Positions 37,156-48,767 of a stretch of 64,000 nt of DNA are shown here, piece after piece (the first letter of the stretch is position 1; each line of letters begins with the position of its first letter). Both the position numbers and the translations under genes were made by a program. A model generated the notes under the pieces. It saw only the letters and a program-made list of their open reading frames with translations, had not been told where the DNA came from and made no database searches. Origin of the DNA: Pisaster brevispinus (Eukaryota > Echinodermata > Asteroidea > Forcipulatida > Asteriidae); NCBI GenBank assembly GCA_023634235.1, contig JAMKCF010000002.1:2939001-3003000 (forward strand). The letters run 5' to 3'.

Positions 37156-38520
37156 TGTGAGCTGCAGTCAGATATGCATCCAGCTCAACACAGCTTGCCT
37201 CAAACATGGGAAGAATTGTCCACAAAGTTATATATCGTTCCATAATCTATTATTTATAATGGCAAGTAAATGTACCTGATACTTAAAAGGGGGAAGTACA
37301 GCCTTTTGGGTTTTTTTTTTTAAGAGCAAATTAATTAATAGTTTTCAATACCACTCCATACAATCAATCTGCGAGAATTTCATCAAATTCGGTGGCATTT
37401 TCTGTGTGAGATGATTTTGTATGCTTTCATATTGTCAGTGACTTAAGTGGGGTGGGGGAGGGGAGGGGACCCGAGTCTCCCTCAGAAACCTTGCCCTTTT
37501 CTCCTATGAGATCAAAGAAAGATCCTGTTGATTTGTGGGGTCATGAGACGCTCTTTTCTCATCGATGACATCACTGGGGTCAAACAATGAAAATGTGTGC
37601 GCTCCGCGCAGAAGTCTTGGCCAATGATGGATCTTCGTTTGACCTCTGTGAGGGTGCTATTTGGGGTTTCTGGCGTCATATGCTAGGGGTCTGTTTAGAA
37701 AATCTCTGAATTTAAAATGAAATAAATCCTATATAACATTATTTTGATTACGAAAAATGTTAATTAAAGTATTGTTTTCTACTTGATGTTTTTCCAAATG
37801 CCTAAACAATCACTCCAGAAGTTCAAACGGTCCGAAAAGGTGACTTGATTTCTTCCTTAAAACATTTTAAGGAAATACATTTACATATGTTTGCTTGTAA
37901 GAAAATGTTTATCAAGACAACTTGAAGTGTTTGTTTTTTGTCTTATGGTACTGTCGAAGAAATTTGTCTTTGCTTTTGTGTAATTCTTGTACTCATGGCA
38001 AGTGTGGATTAATGTTACTTTCATTATACAAAAAGGATGGAAACAAGCATGAATAATCATGTAAAGATTTGCATAAATTACCATAAATTATGTATATAAT
38101 ATTGATTATTTTAAGCTCTTTATAAGTTACTTCAAAATGTCGAAAGAAGTTCGGTTTGTCTCGCTGGCTTCAGCCATAGCAACAAAAACAGATGTAGCCA
38201 TTATTTCATTGAGAAACAACAATTGATTGACCTCGTCTGCAGGGAACCAGTGAAAAACAAAACAACAGCTTGGTTTGATCAGTAACAAGGCTCTGTGAAC
38301 AATCAGGTTTTGTTTTACTGTGCCTAACGATTATTATGTTAAACCCTGTGAGCTTAGCAAATTAACCTGCTCATCTGCAGGGTAGCTGTAGCCGACAGTC
38401 AAAAGTGAAATGCTCTGTTTGCACTGATCCAACAAAAAATGTTAACATCTTTTTGAATTCCTTTTGGGGTCTGCAGATACCAATGATTAAAGAAATAAAC
38501 GAATAAAAATTTTTTTTTTT
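37156..38520 (+). other. MTOR: mTOR 3' UTR and polyadenylation candidates
   Basis: No coding similarity was seen downstream of TGA. AATAAA occurs at 37721-37726, 38494-38499 and 38502-38507; the first would give a 3' UTR of about 0.6 kb. A purine-rich tract at 37450-37470 and a T run at 37310 are the only other notable features. Which signal is used cannot be told from sequence. Confidence 0.4.
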
Positions 38521-39174
38521 TAAATTATCTCTGGAGGCTAGTTGTCATATTGTATGTAAATGACCTCTGATACGTGTCTGAATTAAGTGACTTTGGCTAC
38601 GACTGTGCGATCCTTCCCATGCCATAGCCATCAATACACACACGCCCTTATTAGTTGGAGGGCCACGTTGCCTTCGGATTGGGCGCTTTGTGCTATAAAA
38701 AGCGTTTGTTTCGAAATAAACATGGTTGGAAAGAAAGTAGATGATTCACATAAATATACCTTGAAATTGTGTGGTTTTTGAGTAAATTCATGATAGAATA
38801 CAATCTACTATTTTGTAAAACCAAATTTTTTACTCCACAAAACCGTATGTACCACTGGTTGTATGTCAAGAGTAAAATTTATGCTTGTTTGTATTTTTAA
38901 TCACTACTCACTAATTACAAAACACTGTAGGTGGTTTTTTGTGTATGAACAACTCTTAAAAAGGATAAGGAGTTAATATTCCAAACTGCAAAATTTTGAG
39001 AGATTTTAAGGCAATGTGCTCCTTCAACTGCAAGGAGACCAAAGAGCTTGCCTGTCGAGAAGCCAGCCTAATTGATGTAAAAATTCGTGGAAGATATTTT
39101 AAATTTATAAAAAATTAATACAAAATCATGTGATTATTTCACATAGAATAAGGTTTTGTTCTTTACAGATTAAT

Positions 39175-39362
39175 ACGGTAGCCTTGAAGGGACGTCATGG
39201 CAAATCGCAAAAACAATTATGTGCACATTATTTGTGAGGTTGCTTTTTTTTTTCTTTCTTTTTTCACACATGATGTTGTCACACAATATGTGCAAAAATG
39301 TATGCATTATGGAAAATGTGCACATATATTTATGATTTGCGATGTTCCTTCAGGGCCGCCAT
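39175..39362. mobile_element. MITE with GGCAAATCGCAAA ends
   Basis: ACGGTAGCCTTGAAGGGACG at the left matches the complement of CCTTCAGGGCCGCCAT at the right, and ATCGCAAA is mirrored by TTTGCGAT. Confidence 0.65.
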
Positions 39363-40017
39363 AGATCAAGGACTTTCTTTACTCGGTTTCATATTGGTTT
39401 TGTCATAAGGCGCCCGATGAAGATTTTGGGGGTACTACTAGACAAACTAAGAATGTCATTCAATGTTTAATTAGTTTGTCAGATTTGTTAATAAAATAAT
39501 TGGAAAATAACTTAACGATGAAATAATTGAAGTGCAGACACATAAAGAATGTTTTTATCACATTAAATCATCTACACGAACAATAGTTGTTCAAAACAAA
39601 AATCTTTGTCACATTGTGTTTGATTGAAAATTTTGTTTCTATACATTATTTTAAGAGACAAACATTAAATTACGGAAGACCATCGGTACAAAATGTTAAA
39701 GGGTTATAAAAGAAATACATAATTATGACTTATATCTCATAACTATAATTTAGCCGAAGTTATCATTTTGGCTTTCTTTTATTTTTCTCAATGTCTCATT
39801 TAAGTCATGAGATATGTAAGTCATAAGTATGACAAAGACAAATTTACTAATGCGGAACTGTAACCTGCAACCTCCGGATTGACGGGGTAAATTTAAAAGA
39901 GGGTGCTAACAGAAAAACTTTGTATTGGCTGTATGGGGGGGGGGGGGACACAAAATCAGGGGGGATCCAGAATCGACGATGAAAAAATGCCATGGAAAAA
40001 ATTAATAATGAGGCGGC

Positions 40018-40575
40018 GGAAAGTGGTAAGGGACAGTGGTAAACAAAAATTATGCAGGGGCTAATTCGTTCGCACAGTTTAGTAATCCGTTTGAACAAAT
40101 TAATAATTCATTCGCATGGTTTAGTAGTCTGTTCGAATGAATTAGCAATCTGTTCGAATGAATTAGTAATTCATTCGAACGGTATAATAATCCGTTCCAA
40201 TGAATAAGTAATCGTTCGCATGGTTAAGTAATCTGTTCGAACGAACTAGCAATCCGTTTGAACGAATGGAAGACGAATGGACAGTGGAAGAAACAAATTT
40301 GCAGGGGCTTATTCATTCGTATGGTTTAGTAATCCATTCGAATGAATAAGTAATCTGTTCGCACGATTTAGTAATCCATTCGAACGAATTAGTAATCCGT
40401 GTGAACGAAATAGCAATCTGTTCGCACAGTTTAGTAATCCGTTCGAATGAATTACTAATTCGTTTAAACGGATTGTCAATTCGTTTGAATGGATTGCTAA
40501 TTCGTTTAAACGGATTACTAAACCGTACGAACGAATTAGCCCCTGCATATTTTTTTCTTCCACTGTCCCTTCCCG
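40018..40575. repeat. Palindromic element built of TTCGAACGAATTAG satellite units
   Basis: Dozens of short units of TAGTAATCCGTTCGAA type, alternating with AATTCGTTCGAA. GCAGGGGCTAATTCGTTC occurs near the left end, GCAGGGGCTTATTCATTC in the middle, and the complement GAACGAATTAGCCCCTGC near the right end. CAGTGG / CCACTG also mirror. Confidence 0.8.
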
Positions 40576-41158
40576 GGCTCCTCCGTACAAACAAAAAAGC
40601 AACAGGGAAAAAAAAATTAAATGCTTCAGGAAAAAAATGCAAGGCCAAAAATAAATAAATAATTAACTTTTTTTAAAGGAATGAATAAAAATGCGAAGGG
40701 TAAAAAATGCACACAGAAAAAGACGTAAAAAATGGCGACCATAAAAAACATGTGACCCCAAAACATGGTCACCTTTTAGAGAAAACGACGGGTTGTGTTT
40801 GAAAGAGTTGGTGCCCTTTCATAGGGTGGGGCCTCTTAAAGTTTGACTACTTTTCTTGAAAATTCTATCACTTTAACTGTTTTTGTGAGACAGTGGTCAT
40901 GGTGCTAATCTGAAACTAATTGTTTTCTTTCTGCCAAGGCTTGGAATTTATTAACTTAAATTTGAAAAATAATAATAATGGCTGCTCAATGAAAAGGATA
41001 AATATTAAAGAAAAAGCTTGTGGTTTATTCCTTATATATAAAGAAAAATATGAAACAATAACAAGTTTCAACATCTATTTTCAATGACCCTAGAGGGCGC
41101 CCAAAAATAAACCTGGACCAGAGCTGCGCATGCGTGTTTTATGTCAAAGTAACAACAA

Positions 41159-41740
41159 ATATACAAAAAATGAATGTTTATGAGTGCAATGGTGCGAATA
41201 TTTTTATGAGTTGAAAGATGGAATGTTCTTTTCAACGAGGCTGAGCCGAGTTGAATGGTACATTCCATCTTTCAACGAATGAAAATATTCTCACTATTGC
41301 ACGAATGAAAAACATTCATTATTTGTTTTATATAACATCCAAGTAGATCTTTGTCATTTTGATTGGAGGATACATTTTTCAAAACAAACAAAACGTACAA
41401 TATTTAATTGTGACATTACACCCATTTCTTTTGGTTCGGCTTGTTTGGATTCAACAGTGACTAAGTGCGTTCTGTACTGCTATTTTGAGACACACGGGCA
41501 TCGTAATGTAGTATGTGCCTTGCAGTAACTGTACTGCTTCATTAACAAAGACATGCGCACGCAATGATGTGGTATGCACAGTGCAATAGAACAAATCGGA
41601 TAGAAATGCACGGTGAATGGAACAAAAAATGCACAGTGAATGACGTAGCATATTTGGTACGTTTATTTGCTATCACGTGACGGACAATCCTCCAATCAAA
41701 TGGCAAGGATCTGCTTTGGTGTTATATAAAACCAAACAGA
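41159..41740. repeat. Large inverted repeat with nested palindrome
   Basis: An inner palindrome (41159-41325) pairs ATGAATGTTTATGAGTGCAA with TTGCACGAATGAAAAACATT and GAAAGATGGAATGT with ACATTCCATCTTTC. An outer pair has TATATAACATCCAAGTAG at 41330 and TGGTGTTATATAAAACC at 41720, with GATTGGAGGAT / ATCCTCCAATC inside. Origin unknown; possibly a foldback element. Confidence 0.7.
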
Positions 41741-42127
41741 CGTATGTAATGAAGCTAAACCACGATCCACAACCACGTTATACGTAACTGCCACTGGTTC
41801 CTTGTTTCTCGTCATATTAATTAATAGTTAAAGTGTTGGTGGAACCAGCGATGTGTTTAGTCTCTCGCTCGTGTCGTGTACACTTCACCGAATCAATTCA
41901 ATAAACAGGGCGGTCCTTCCTTGCGAGGACGAAGGCGGAGTGATCCAAATTATAATATTACCTTGCAATGTGCGCATGCGTATGGGTGTGTGCTTTGCCT
42001 GTGTACATATGCGTGTACTTTTTATTACGGTCAAAAAAGAAAAAGAAACACCCTGTCACCCACACCCCAAAACACGCCAGTGTCATGACAAAAAGTGTCC
42101 GCTGACGCTGAGCATGCGCAGTGGACG

Positions 42128-42607
42128 CCGGACACTATTTGGCACGTATTACGTGCCAAATTGTGTCCGCTGACAATTAGTGTCCGGAAGCATTCAAAAG
42201 GTTAGATTTGTTACGTTGATCAACACTTTCTTCGGTCATGATTACCTACTAAATCACAATTATTTCAAGTAACACAAATGAAGTTTTAAAAATCGAACAC
42301 TCAAACTCAAAGTAGGTAAGGATTAGTATTCAAATTAGTAAAAAGTGCTGATTTTGTGCAGGTTTTAAAAGTAAGAAACAAAATATGAGCGATCAAATTG
42401 ATGTGAGAAAGTGCTGAATGTTAAGTGTTACGAAAAGGCAATTTTAGGTGAAAAACGATCTTATCTACGACGTCTTGTCAGCTGAGCAAGGCACGCAATG
42501 ATGCACGTTTAATCGCGGACACTATTTGGCAAGCTTCCGTAAACAATGTGACGTCATAGCCGCATGACCAATAAGATCGCAATATGCTAATGAGCGGACA
42601 CTATTTG
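42128..42607. repeat. GCGGACACTATTTG motif cluster with a long palindrome
   Basis: GCGGACACTATTTG occurs at 42515 and 42593, and as CCGGACACTATTTG inside the palindrome at 42128-42170, with shorter TGTCCGC pieces at 42096-42102 and 42164-42170. The palindrome core is TTTGGCACGTA, one T, then its exact complement, with arms extending to 21 bp at two mismatches. Confidence 0.75.
42549..42572 (+). promoter_or_regulatory. CRE and CCAAT box upstream of the 42685 ORF
   Basis: TGACGTCA, the full CREB/ATF site, is at 42549-42556 and CCAAT at 42568-42572, 110 to 140 bp before the ATG at 42685. The spacing is typical of a TATA-less promoter. Inference only. Confidence 0.45.
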
Positions 42608-42684
42608 TAAGGCGACAGTCAAGACACCAGGGGCACACGTGTTTAGAGGATCGAGCGTGTAACATTCCAGGAATCCTGTGCACA

Positions 42685-43020
42685 ATGGCGGACAGATGTG
42701 CCGAGAAAAATGCCTTAGCTTGTGAAAAATATCGCCAAGCTTGGCACGAGTTTAATTTGCATTCTCGTTCACGCGGAGAATTCACCACACCATTTAATGT
42801 CAGTGCACTACCAAGGTTGAAACGGCCTCGTCGGACATTGCGGAGCATGGAGGTGGACCTCCATTGTCAGAGTGGGAAAAAACCCTCGTCGGCAAACCAA
42901 CAAAGTAATCAAAAAGAGCTTAGTAACGTTACATCTGCTGGCACTTCAACCAAAGATCGTCCCACTCCTACTGTTGAAGAAGAAGTAAAGACCAGCAGAA
43001 GAAAAAAATGTATTTCGTAA
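42685..43020 (+). CDS. Possible small intronless gene, unrecognised protein of 111 residues
   Basis: The ATG has a strong context (A at -3, G at +4) and the frame runs 111 codons to TAA. The protein starts MADRCAEKNALACEKYRQAW, has a basic LPRLKRPRRTLR segment at residues 42-53 and a hydrophilic serine/threonine-rich tail ending SRRKKCIS. No signal peptide or membrane segment. I do not recognise a family. A CRE and CCAAT box lie upstream, and AATAAA at 43133-43138 follows the stop by about 110 bases, which is why I list it; alternatively it is a chance frame or a first exon using a GTAAAG donor near 42985. It lies between mTOR and IPK on the same strand. Confidence 0.4.
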   Translation: MADRCAEKNALACEKYRQAWHEFNLHSRSRGEFTTPFNVSALPRLKRPRRTLRSMEVDLHCQSGKKPSSANQQSNQKELSNVTSAGTSTKDRPTPTVEEEVKTSRRKKCIS

Positions 43021-43132
43021 ATTATAGTATTAGTAGTGTCACTAAAAGTATATCAGTCATCCGTCGTGCATGGTTGTAACACTACACAACTATATCATAC
43101 ATGAAGCCTAGTGTATGGTTGTACCAATGTGC

Positions 43133-43138
43133 AATAAA
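43133..43138 (+). terminator. AATAAA polyadenylation signal candidate
   Basis: GCAATAAATC about 110 bases after the stop of the 42685 ORF; it would fit that frame as a compact single-exon transcript. Confidence 0.35.
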
Positions 43139-43689
43139 TCATTGACAGAACAAAGATTATGTTGTTTTTGTTTTTGTTTTGTTTTAAACACATGTATGAT
43201 TAAGAATGTTACAGTTGCAGTGTATGTTGTTAATGGAAAATATGTTATTCTGAACTTTGTTTATATAAGTGCCCCAACCAACTTCCATTCAATTTTTACG
43301 CATGGTTTTAAGCCGTTTGGTTCCACCATGCCAATAGAACAAATCGTGTATGATTCTACATTCGGCCTGTTGGCTTTTGAACAATTTTTGTGGTCAATGG
43401 AAAATAGTGTAGCTTTGAGATTTGGCTGAATACATATACATCTTGTTGAGCACACAGATAATTAGAAGAAAATCGAGTACTGTATACATAATTACATGAT
43501 AACTGGTAATGACATATAATTGCACTTATTATTCCAATCATGGAGGTAGGAATTCTACCTCCATGTTCCAATGCAGACGCTAAGACAAAAATAAGACTAG
43601 GTAGTACTGTAGAGTAAGATACTTATAAGATACATCATGGACTAGTACACATACAGTTCCCATCCATCGTCCAACCAGCACCATTTCTT

Positions 43690-43890
43690 GGAAGACATGA
43701 CCATCAGTTAAAGTTCACATACCAGGCACATCCATAGACGCATACAAATACTCCTTCTACCCTCGATCCATCCGACTATGGAACCAGCTCCCAGCAGCCG
43801 CTGTGTTGTCTCCTTCCATAGCAGCCTTCAAGGAAACTGCCCTACCAGCTATCAGAGGGATGAGGCTACCTGTGGGCTCACATCTCCTCT
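43690..43890 (+). pseudogene. Non-LTR retrotransposon remnant, C-terminus
   Basis: The plus strand reads YSFYPRSIRLWNQLPAAA followed by a PSIAAFKE stretch, which matches the usual LINE reverse-transcriptase C-terminus. The rest is missing or decayed. Confidence 0.7.
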
Positions 43891-44664
43891 AAGTCTAATT
43901 CATCCTTCAGTTTTTTACGCACCCTAAGTTTATCGTCTATTGTTATCAGTCTTTTTGTCTTGTGACCACCTTAACTTCACCTTATATTTCTTATGCACTT
44001 TGCCTGTGACGTCACTTCTGCACCATCCTAGTATAGCTATATATAGCATAAGGATTTCACCATTGAATATTGAAGATTGAAGAAGACTTAAACTGAAAGA
44101 GTGAGGCCCTGGCATCCAATGCGCTTATGTTTCATTTGATTTAGATGCTGAACAGGCAGGGTTTGATGAGAATTATCATAAAACACGTAGAAGTAGATTA
44201 ATTTATAAATAAAAATAGTAGTACTACTACTACTACTAGTAGTCAATTGGTATTTGGCTAGTACCACCACCATGGTTAACTCACCATGCTTGCACCATGC
44301 TCAAGTCAAACTCCAAAAGCCTAAACTTTAGGCTAAAGAAAGGACGTCTTGCTCATGTTTGTCTGCTTGTGAAACTGAAACTCCCACAATTCAAGTTGAT
44401 CAAATTTGAGCAAAGCAAAGTCAAACAATCGCTATTCTTGCATGTTTATGTCGCAGTTGAGCAATGACATTGTTGACAATGACACTGACACTGTCTGTGA
44501 CAGTCAACTTCTTCTTCCCTCGTTTGTTGACAAAATTTCAGATCAGCTGTTTAGACAGCGCCCTCATGAGTCAACCTTCAAACAACAAAACATACGCTTG
44601 CGCAACACAGTCACAACACACCAAATCTAAAGAGAAAAGAGAGTTTAAAAAACCAGCAAAAACA

Positions 44665-47600
44665 ATGAACAGGCGTCCCCGTTTACAAGTGGAATGTATT
44701 GTAAAACTTGGTGGGAGTGCTGTTACTGTGAAAGAACAATTCGAAACGGAAAAACTTGATGAAATCAGGAAGATTGCCGAGTTTCTAAAATCACAACAAC
44801 AGCAGCAGACGACGACACACAGTGGGGGACATCAGCAATGCAAACCATGTGTTTTAGTTCAAGGAGCTGGGTAAGCTATACTCCTAGAACTATTCGGTTC
44901 GTTCCGCTATCGTCTCCCCGTCGGGGAGACGATAGCGGAACGTACCGAATAGTTCTAGGAGTATGTTTGGATCCATCTATTTACTTGCTCTAAATTAGAT
45001 TATTTGGTTCCTTTGAAATACTAATTCGTACCCTCGAAAATTTGTTTTGTTCCCTTGAAATGCTCTTTTAATCCAATATATATATATTTTGAGGAAACGA
45101 AGTATTGCAAGGGAACGAAATAATGTATTATTTCGAGGGAACAAAATTGTATTTCACAGGAATGAACCCCCCCCCCCCAAAAAAAAGGAAAGAAAACATT
45201 GTCCCGTTTGGGGGCTCTGTAATTCTGATAATTGTTTATTTGCAATGCAAAGCAACCCATTATGATTGTATCCAGCAAGCAAAGTTGTAAAGAAGCATTG
45301 CCCATGTTTGGATGAACTTAAAAGGATTTTAAAAACATTTAATTTCCACAGCACAAGTGAATGGAACAGTTATTGTTTGAGTTATGAAAAAAATAACAAT
45401 TTAGATTTCTGACCTCGGGGGAAAAGTAGAAGACACTTGCGCTTTTGTTTTACATGGGACTCCGTCCTGGCAGCCAATCAGAGAACAGCAAGTAGATGAA
45501 TATTCATGACCCTTCGGTCATGGTTGGCACAGTCACTCCGTGGTCACACACCTGCACACACACAGCCTTACAGATCCGGTTTGTGGGGTACTGCTATTGT
45601 TGTTCTATTATTCCCTTTTCTAAAGAATTCCCTCGTGGGGACCAATTGTTCCTATTGAAATTACCTTGTGGGGTCCATTGTTCCATTGTTGTCAGGACCC
45701 CACAAATGCCCTTCCATGTGTCCACACATACATATGGCAGTTACGGGGTACTTCCATTGTTGTTCTATTATTCCCTTTTCTAAAGAAATCCTCTGTGGGG
45801 TACCACTTGAACAAAGAAAACCTTGTGGGGTAGCATTGTTCTATTGTTAAAAATACCCCATAAGTTGGCATGTGTAAAGGCATATGGGTGTGTTTGTCAT
45901 TCACTTTCAAGCTGATAGGTCTACTGTAAAACGTGCTTACATTTTGTACGTGAGCCATCTGACATTGTTTTATAATCATCGAGACTTATTAGAAGAATGT
46001 TGCTCAACAACAAAGGCCTAACAACAATATGTGACAAAATTTTGTAACCTAACTGTCTAATACTTCCCACAGGTCATTCGGCCATTTCCAAGCCAAGGAA
46101 TATGGCGTGGCAGAGGGTTACCATAGCAACATGGATGATGAGCAGATCAGGAAAGTCAAGGAAGGCTTTTGCAAAACAAGAACGTCCGTTACAAAAGTAT
46201 GCTTACAAATTTGTGTGATTAATGTAACATTTTGTGGTGAGGCTGTTTGAAAATAGTGAAAAAGGAAAGTCTTTTCAATATTTCAGGGGTAGGGAAGGAA
46301 AGAAATGTTGTATGGCTTTGAGAAACTAATGTATGAAAATCTAATGTTTTAAATTAGTAGGATTTGAAACTTTGCATGGTGGAGAAACAATTTTTGCGGT
46401 AACACCATGTATATGTTGAAAATTCTCTATTACATCTGGTAGTTTAGAAAAGATTCGGTGCTTTAGAACTCGCAGCTTTCTCCTGACGACAATCAAGAGC
46501 ATACTGAACGAAACATCAAGTTACACCATCGGTTCTGTTCAGAACCACAAAAAACTCATAGAGAGGTTTTTTCAAGGACGGTGTTACCACAAACCTTGCA
46601 AGAATGTTTTGCAATGCTGATGAAGTTAACTTTAAAATCTTTTTGTTAAAAAATTTTACCACTGTAATACCACTTTTTAATACTAGGCCGTATCCACATT
46701 GGCGGATACAGCTATGGCTACGACTGTTGCTAAGGGTGTCGCTAAGGATCTACTATACTTCAGTGCATGATTGCGCTGAAATCTAGCTGTAGCTGTAGCC
46801 GCCAATTTGGACATGGCCTTATGACTACATTTATTATAATTTGTTTATTTTAAATTGTAGTTAAACCACATCATTGTGAGGGAGCTGAATGCACAGGGTG
46901 TCAATGCAGTTGGATTATCAGTGAGTACAAATTAAAACAATGTTGTGAATTTTTAAAACTGTACAAAAAACAGTGAAAACTAAACAAATTTTATAGTGAT
47001 TTCAGCATGTATTTTTAATATTTCAAGTAATAAACCACAAGAGAAACTGACTGGGTAAGTTTTAATTAATTGTGGCCTGAACAAAGAAAAACTGACTGGA
47101 GTGGGATTTGAGCCTGCAATCTCCGGATTAACATGTACACAGTAACTGGGTTCGAGTTCATAATTCTGTGTTACAGCCACAGGCATGATCCCCAGAGCAG
47201 AGCTTCCAACATTTGCATCTTGCAATCAGGGAGATTTTGTACAACAATCAGGGATATATTTAGAATTTACATTCAACCTAAAAAGGGACAAAGTTTCCAT
47301 AATCAGGGAGTTGTATAATCTGTTCATCAGAACATGGAAAGATTGGTATATTTTCAGGGTTCCTTTCTGCAGAATGAAGGGAGAGTTGGCAGCTCTGTGA
47401 TCATGACGACAGTCGCTCCTTCAAAGAGACACCTTTGGTTTTGGAGGGTTGAATCAACTTCCATCCCCTCATCATGAGACACACAATTATAGAGCCTTCC
47501 CATTGATGTCACATTTCTATATTAATGCAGGATGTCTGACATGCTGTAATACTGTGCACATATAGGATACATGTAGTGACATCCAGCGATTCGTAGTGTA

Positions 47601-48767
47601 TTTTCTCGAGCAGGGCCTAATTTCATGGATCTGCTTATCGTAAGCAAAGAATCGGGACTTACGGAAGCAGGGAGTTCCGCGCTTTTACATCAATTATATT
47701 TCACGGGTTAGCAGAGAATTTTTGCTTGTGCGCGTGTGTACTCCACGTTTTAGGCATTCTTTGCTCACACAGCTAGCGCAGAAATTTGGCGCATGCAAAG
47801 CGGAGAATGGTAACCGTAAGCACAGAATTTGGCGGTAAGCAGAGCCATGAATTGGGCCCTTGTTCTAGTATAGCGGGTCTGTGACACGGACATGCTCCAA
47901 CAAGGGGAGCAATAAAAAAGTGACATCACCTGAGAAGGGTGTATACTAATGTGAACATTTTATCAAACTAGGTCATCCTGTTTTAATGAAACAACTGTTG
48001 TTGTCTTTGTCTTGACATTTCTTAAAGCCTTGCGGTGGATGGGAAACAGACAACGGGCGAGTGGTGAAATCGGACATGGATTCCATCCAGAACCTATTGG
48101 CTGCAGGGTACCTCCCTGTACTGCATGGAGACTGTGTACAAGATAGACAGAGGGGCTGCACCATACTCAGCGGGGATACGATCATTGAGGTAAACGCGTG
48201 ACCATGGAGAAGAATATACTGCCAGTTCTCGAGAGAGTTGGGAAGAAGTTTAGCGCGATTTGGAAACAGGATTTCCAAAACAAATTTGCTGAAATTTGCT
48301 CACTTTTCCGCTTGACTTGCACAAGTTAAACATTGTGACTAATAATGTACACACACACACACTGTTGTAAATCACATCTTTATCATAATTTTTTAATTAT
48401 TTTTCAGACGCTATGTTCAGAATTCCATCCTGAAAGAGTCATTTTTTTGGCCAACATGGACGGGATTTATGACAGGCCACCATCGGATCCAAACTCTCGC
48501 ACGCTGCCTGTCGTCACAGTAGCTGAAGATGGCAGCATCTCTGCCGCCATAGCAACCACTTGCCTAGAGCATGATGTCACCGGCGGCATCCGGAAGAAAT
48601 TGAAGTCGGCAACTTCAATTGTGATCGAGAGCAAAGGAGCAACGAAGGTTTTTGTGTGTAGGATCAATGCTGTGGGAGCTTACAATGCTTTTACACAAGG
48701 GAATCTATTAGGAGAACTGGGAACCGAAATTCGGTTCCAGGACAAGGGGTCGATTTCACAAAGATAG
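44665..48767 (+). CDS. IPK: Isopentenyl phosphate kinase (5 exons)
   Basis: Exons 44665-44870, 46073-46196, 46861-46920, 48028-48189, 48408-48767; 303 residues. The enzyme phosphorylates isopentenyl phosphate with ATP to isopentenyl diphosphate, a salvage or alternative mevalonate-pathway step. Amino acid kinase fold: KLGGSAVT at residues 14-21, GAGSFGHFQA at 67-76 with the catalytic His73, HGD at 163-165, LSGD at 177-180, NMDGIYDRPP at 201-210, and DVTGGI at 240-245. The gene is co-linear with plant and archaeal IPK. The start was chosen where plant IPKs begin, about 10 residues before CIVKLGG, with A at -3; the frame is open upstream to Met codons at 44464 and 44566, which would add up to 67 atypical residues. 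Oddities: five glutamines and three threonines in a loop near residue 46, and six C-terminal residues encoded by a MITE. Intron 1 carries a long hairpin. Confidence 0.93.
44878..44964. repeat. Near-perfect 87-bp palindrome in IPK intron 1
   Basis: Arms of 43 bp (44878-44920 and 44922-44964) differ at one position, with practically no spacer; the centre reads CTCCCCGTCGGGGAG. It starts seven bases after the exon 1 donor GTAAG. As RNA it would form a very stable hairpin next to the 5' splice site. Confidence 0.95.
45583..45840 (+). repeat. Direct duplication with GTGGGGT motifs in IPK intron 1
   Basis: TTGTTGTTCTATTATTCCC and TTTTCTAAAGAA recur 162 bp apart, each followed by a GTGGGG(A/T)(A/C)CCA segment. 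GTGGGGT is scattered throughout. Confidence 0.7.
46684..46822. mobile_element. GGCCATGTCC TIR MITE
   Basis: AGGCCGTATCCACATTGGCG and CGCCAATTTGGACATGGCCT form the TIRs. It ends about 38 bp before IPK exon 3. A lone end of the same type is at 34215-34250. Confidence 0.8.
47198..47397. mobile_element. CAGAGCTGCC MITE, inverted copy
   Basis: CAGAGCTTCCAACATTTGC to GAGTTGGCAGCTCTG with AATCAGGGAG repeats, the reverse of the other copies. In IPK intron 3, joined to a fragment of element A (47085-47190). Confidence 0.8.
47614..47859. mobile_element. GGGCCC palindromic MITE, copy 5
   Basis: Ends GGGCCTAATTTCATGG and CCATGAATTGGGCCC, interior GTAAGCA repeats, in IPK intron 3 about 170 bp before exon 4. 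Confidence 0.8.

Noticed and set aside
44464..44664. N-terminal extension of IPK from the upstream Met
   Set aside because: The extra 67 residues have no counterpart in the family and look like 5' UTR; kept only as an alternative start.
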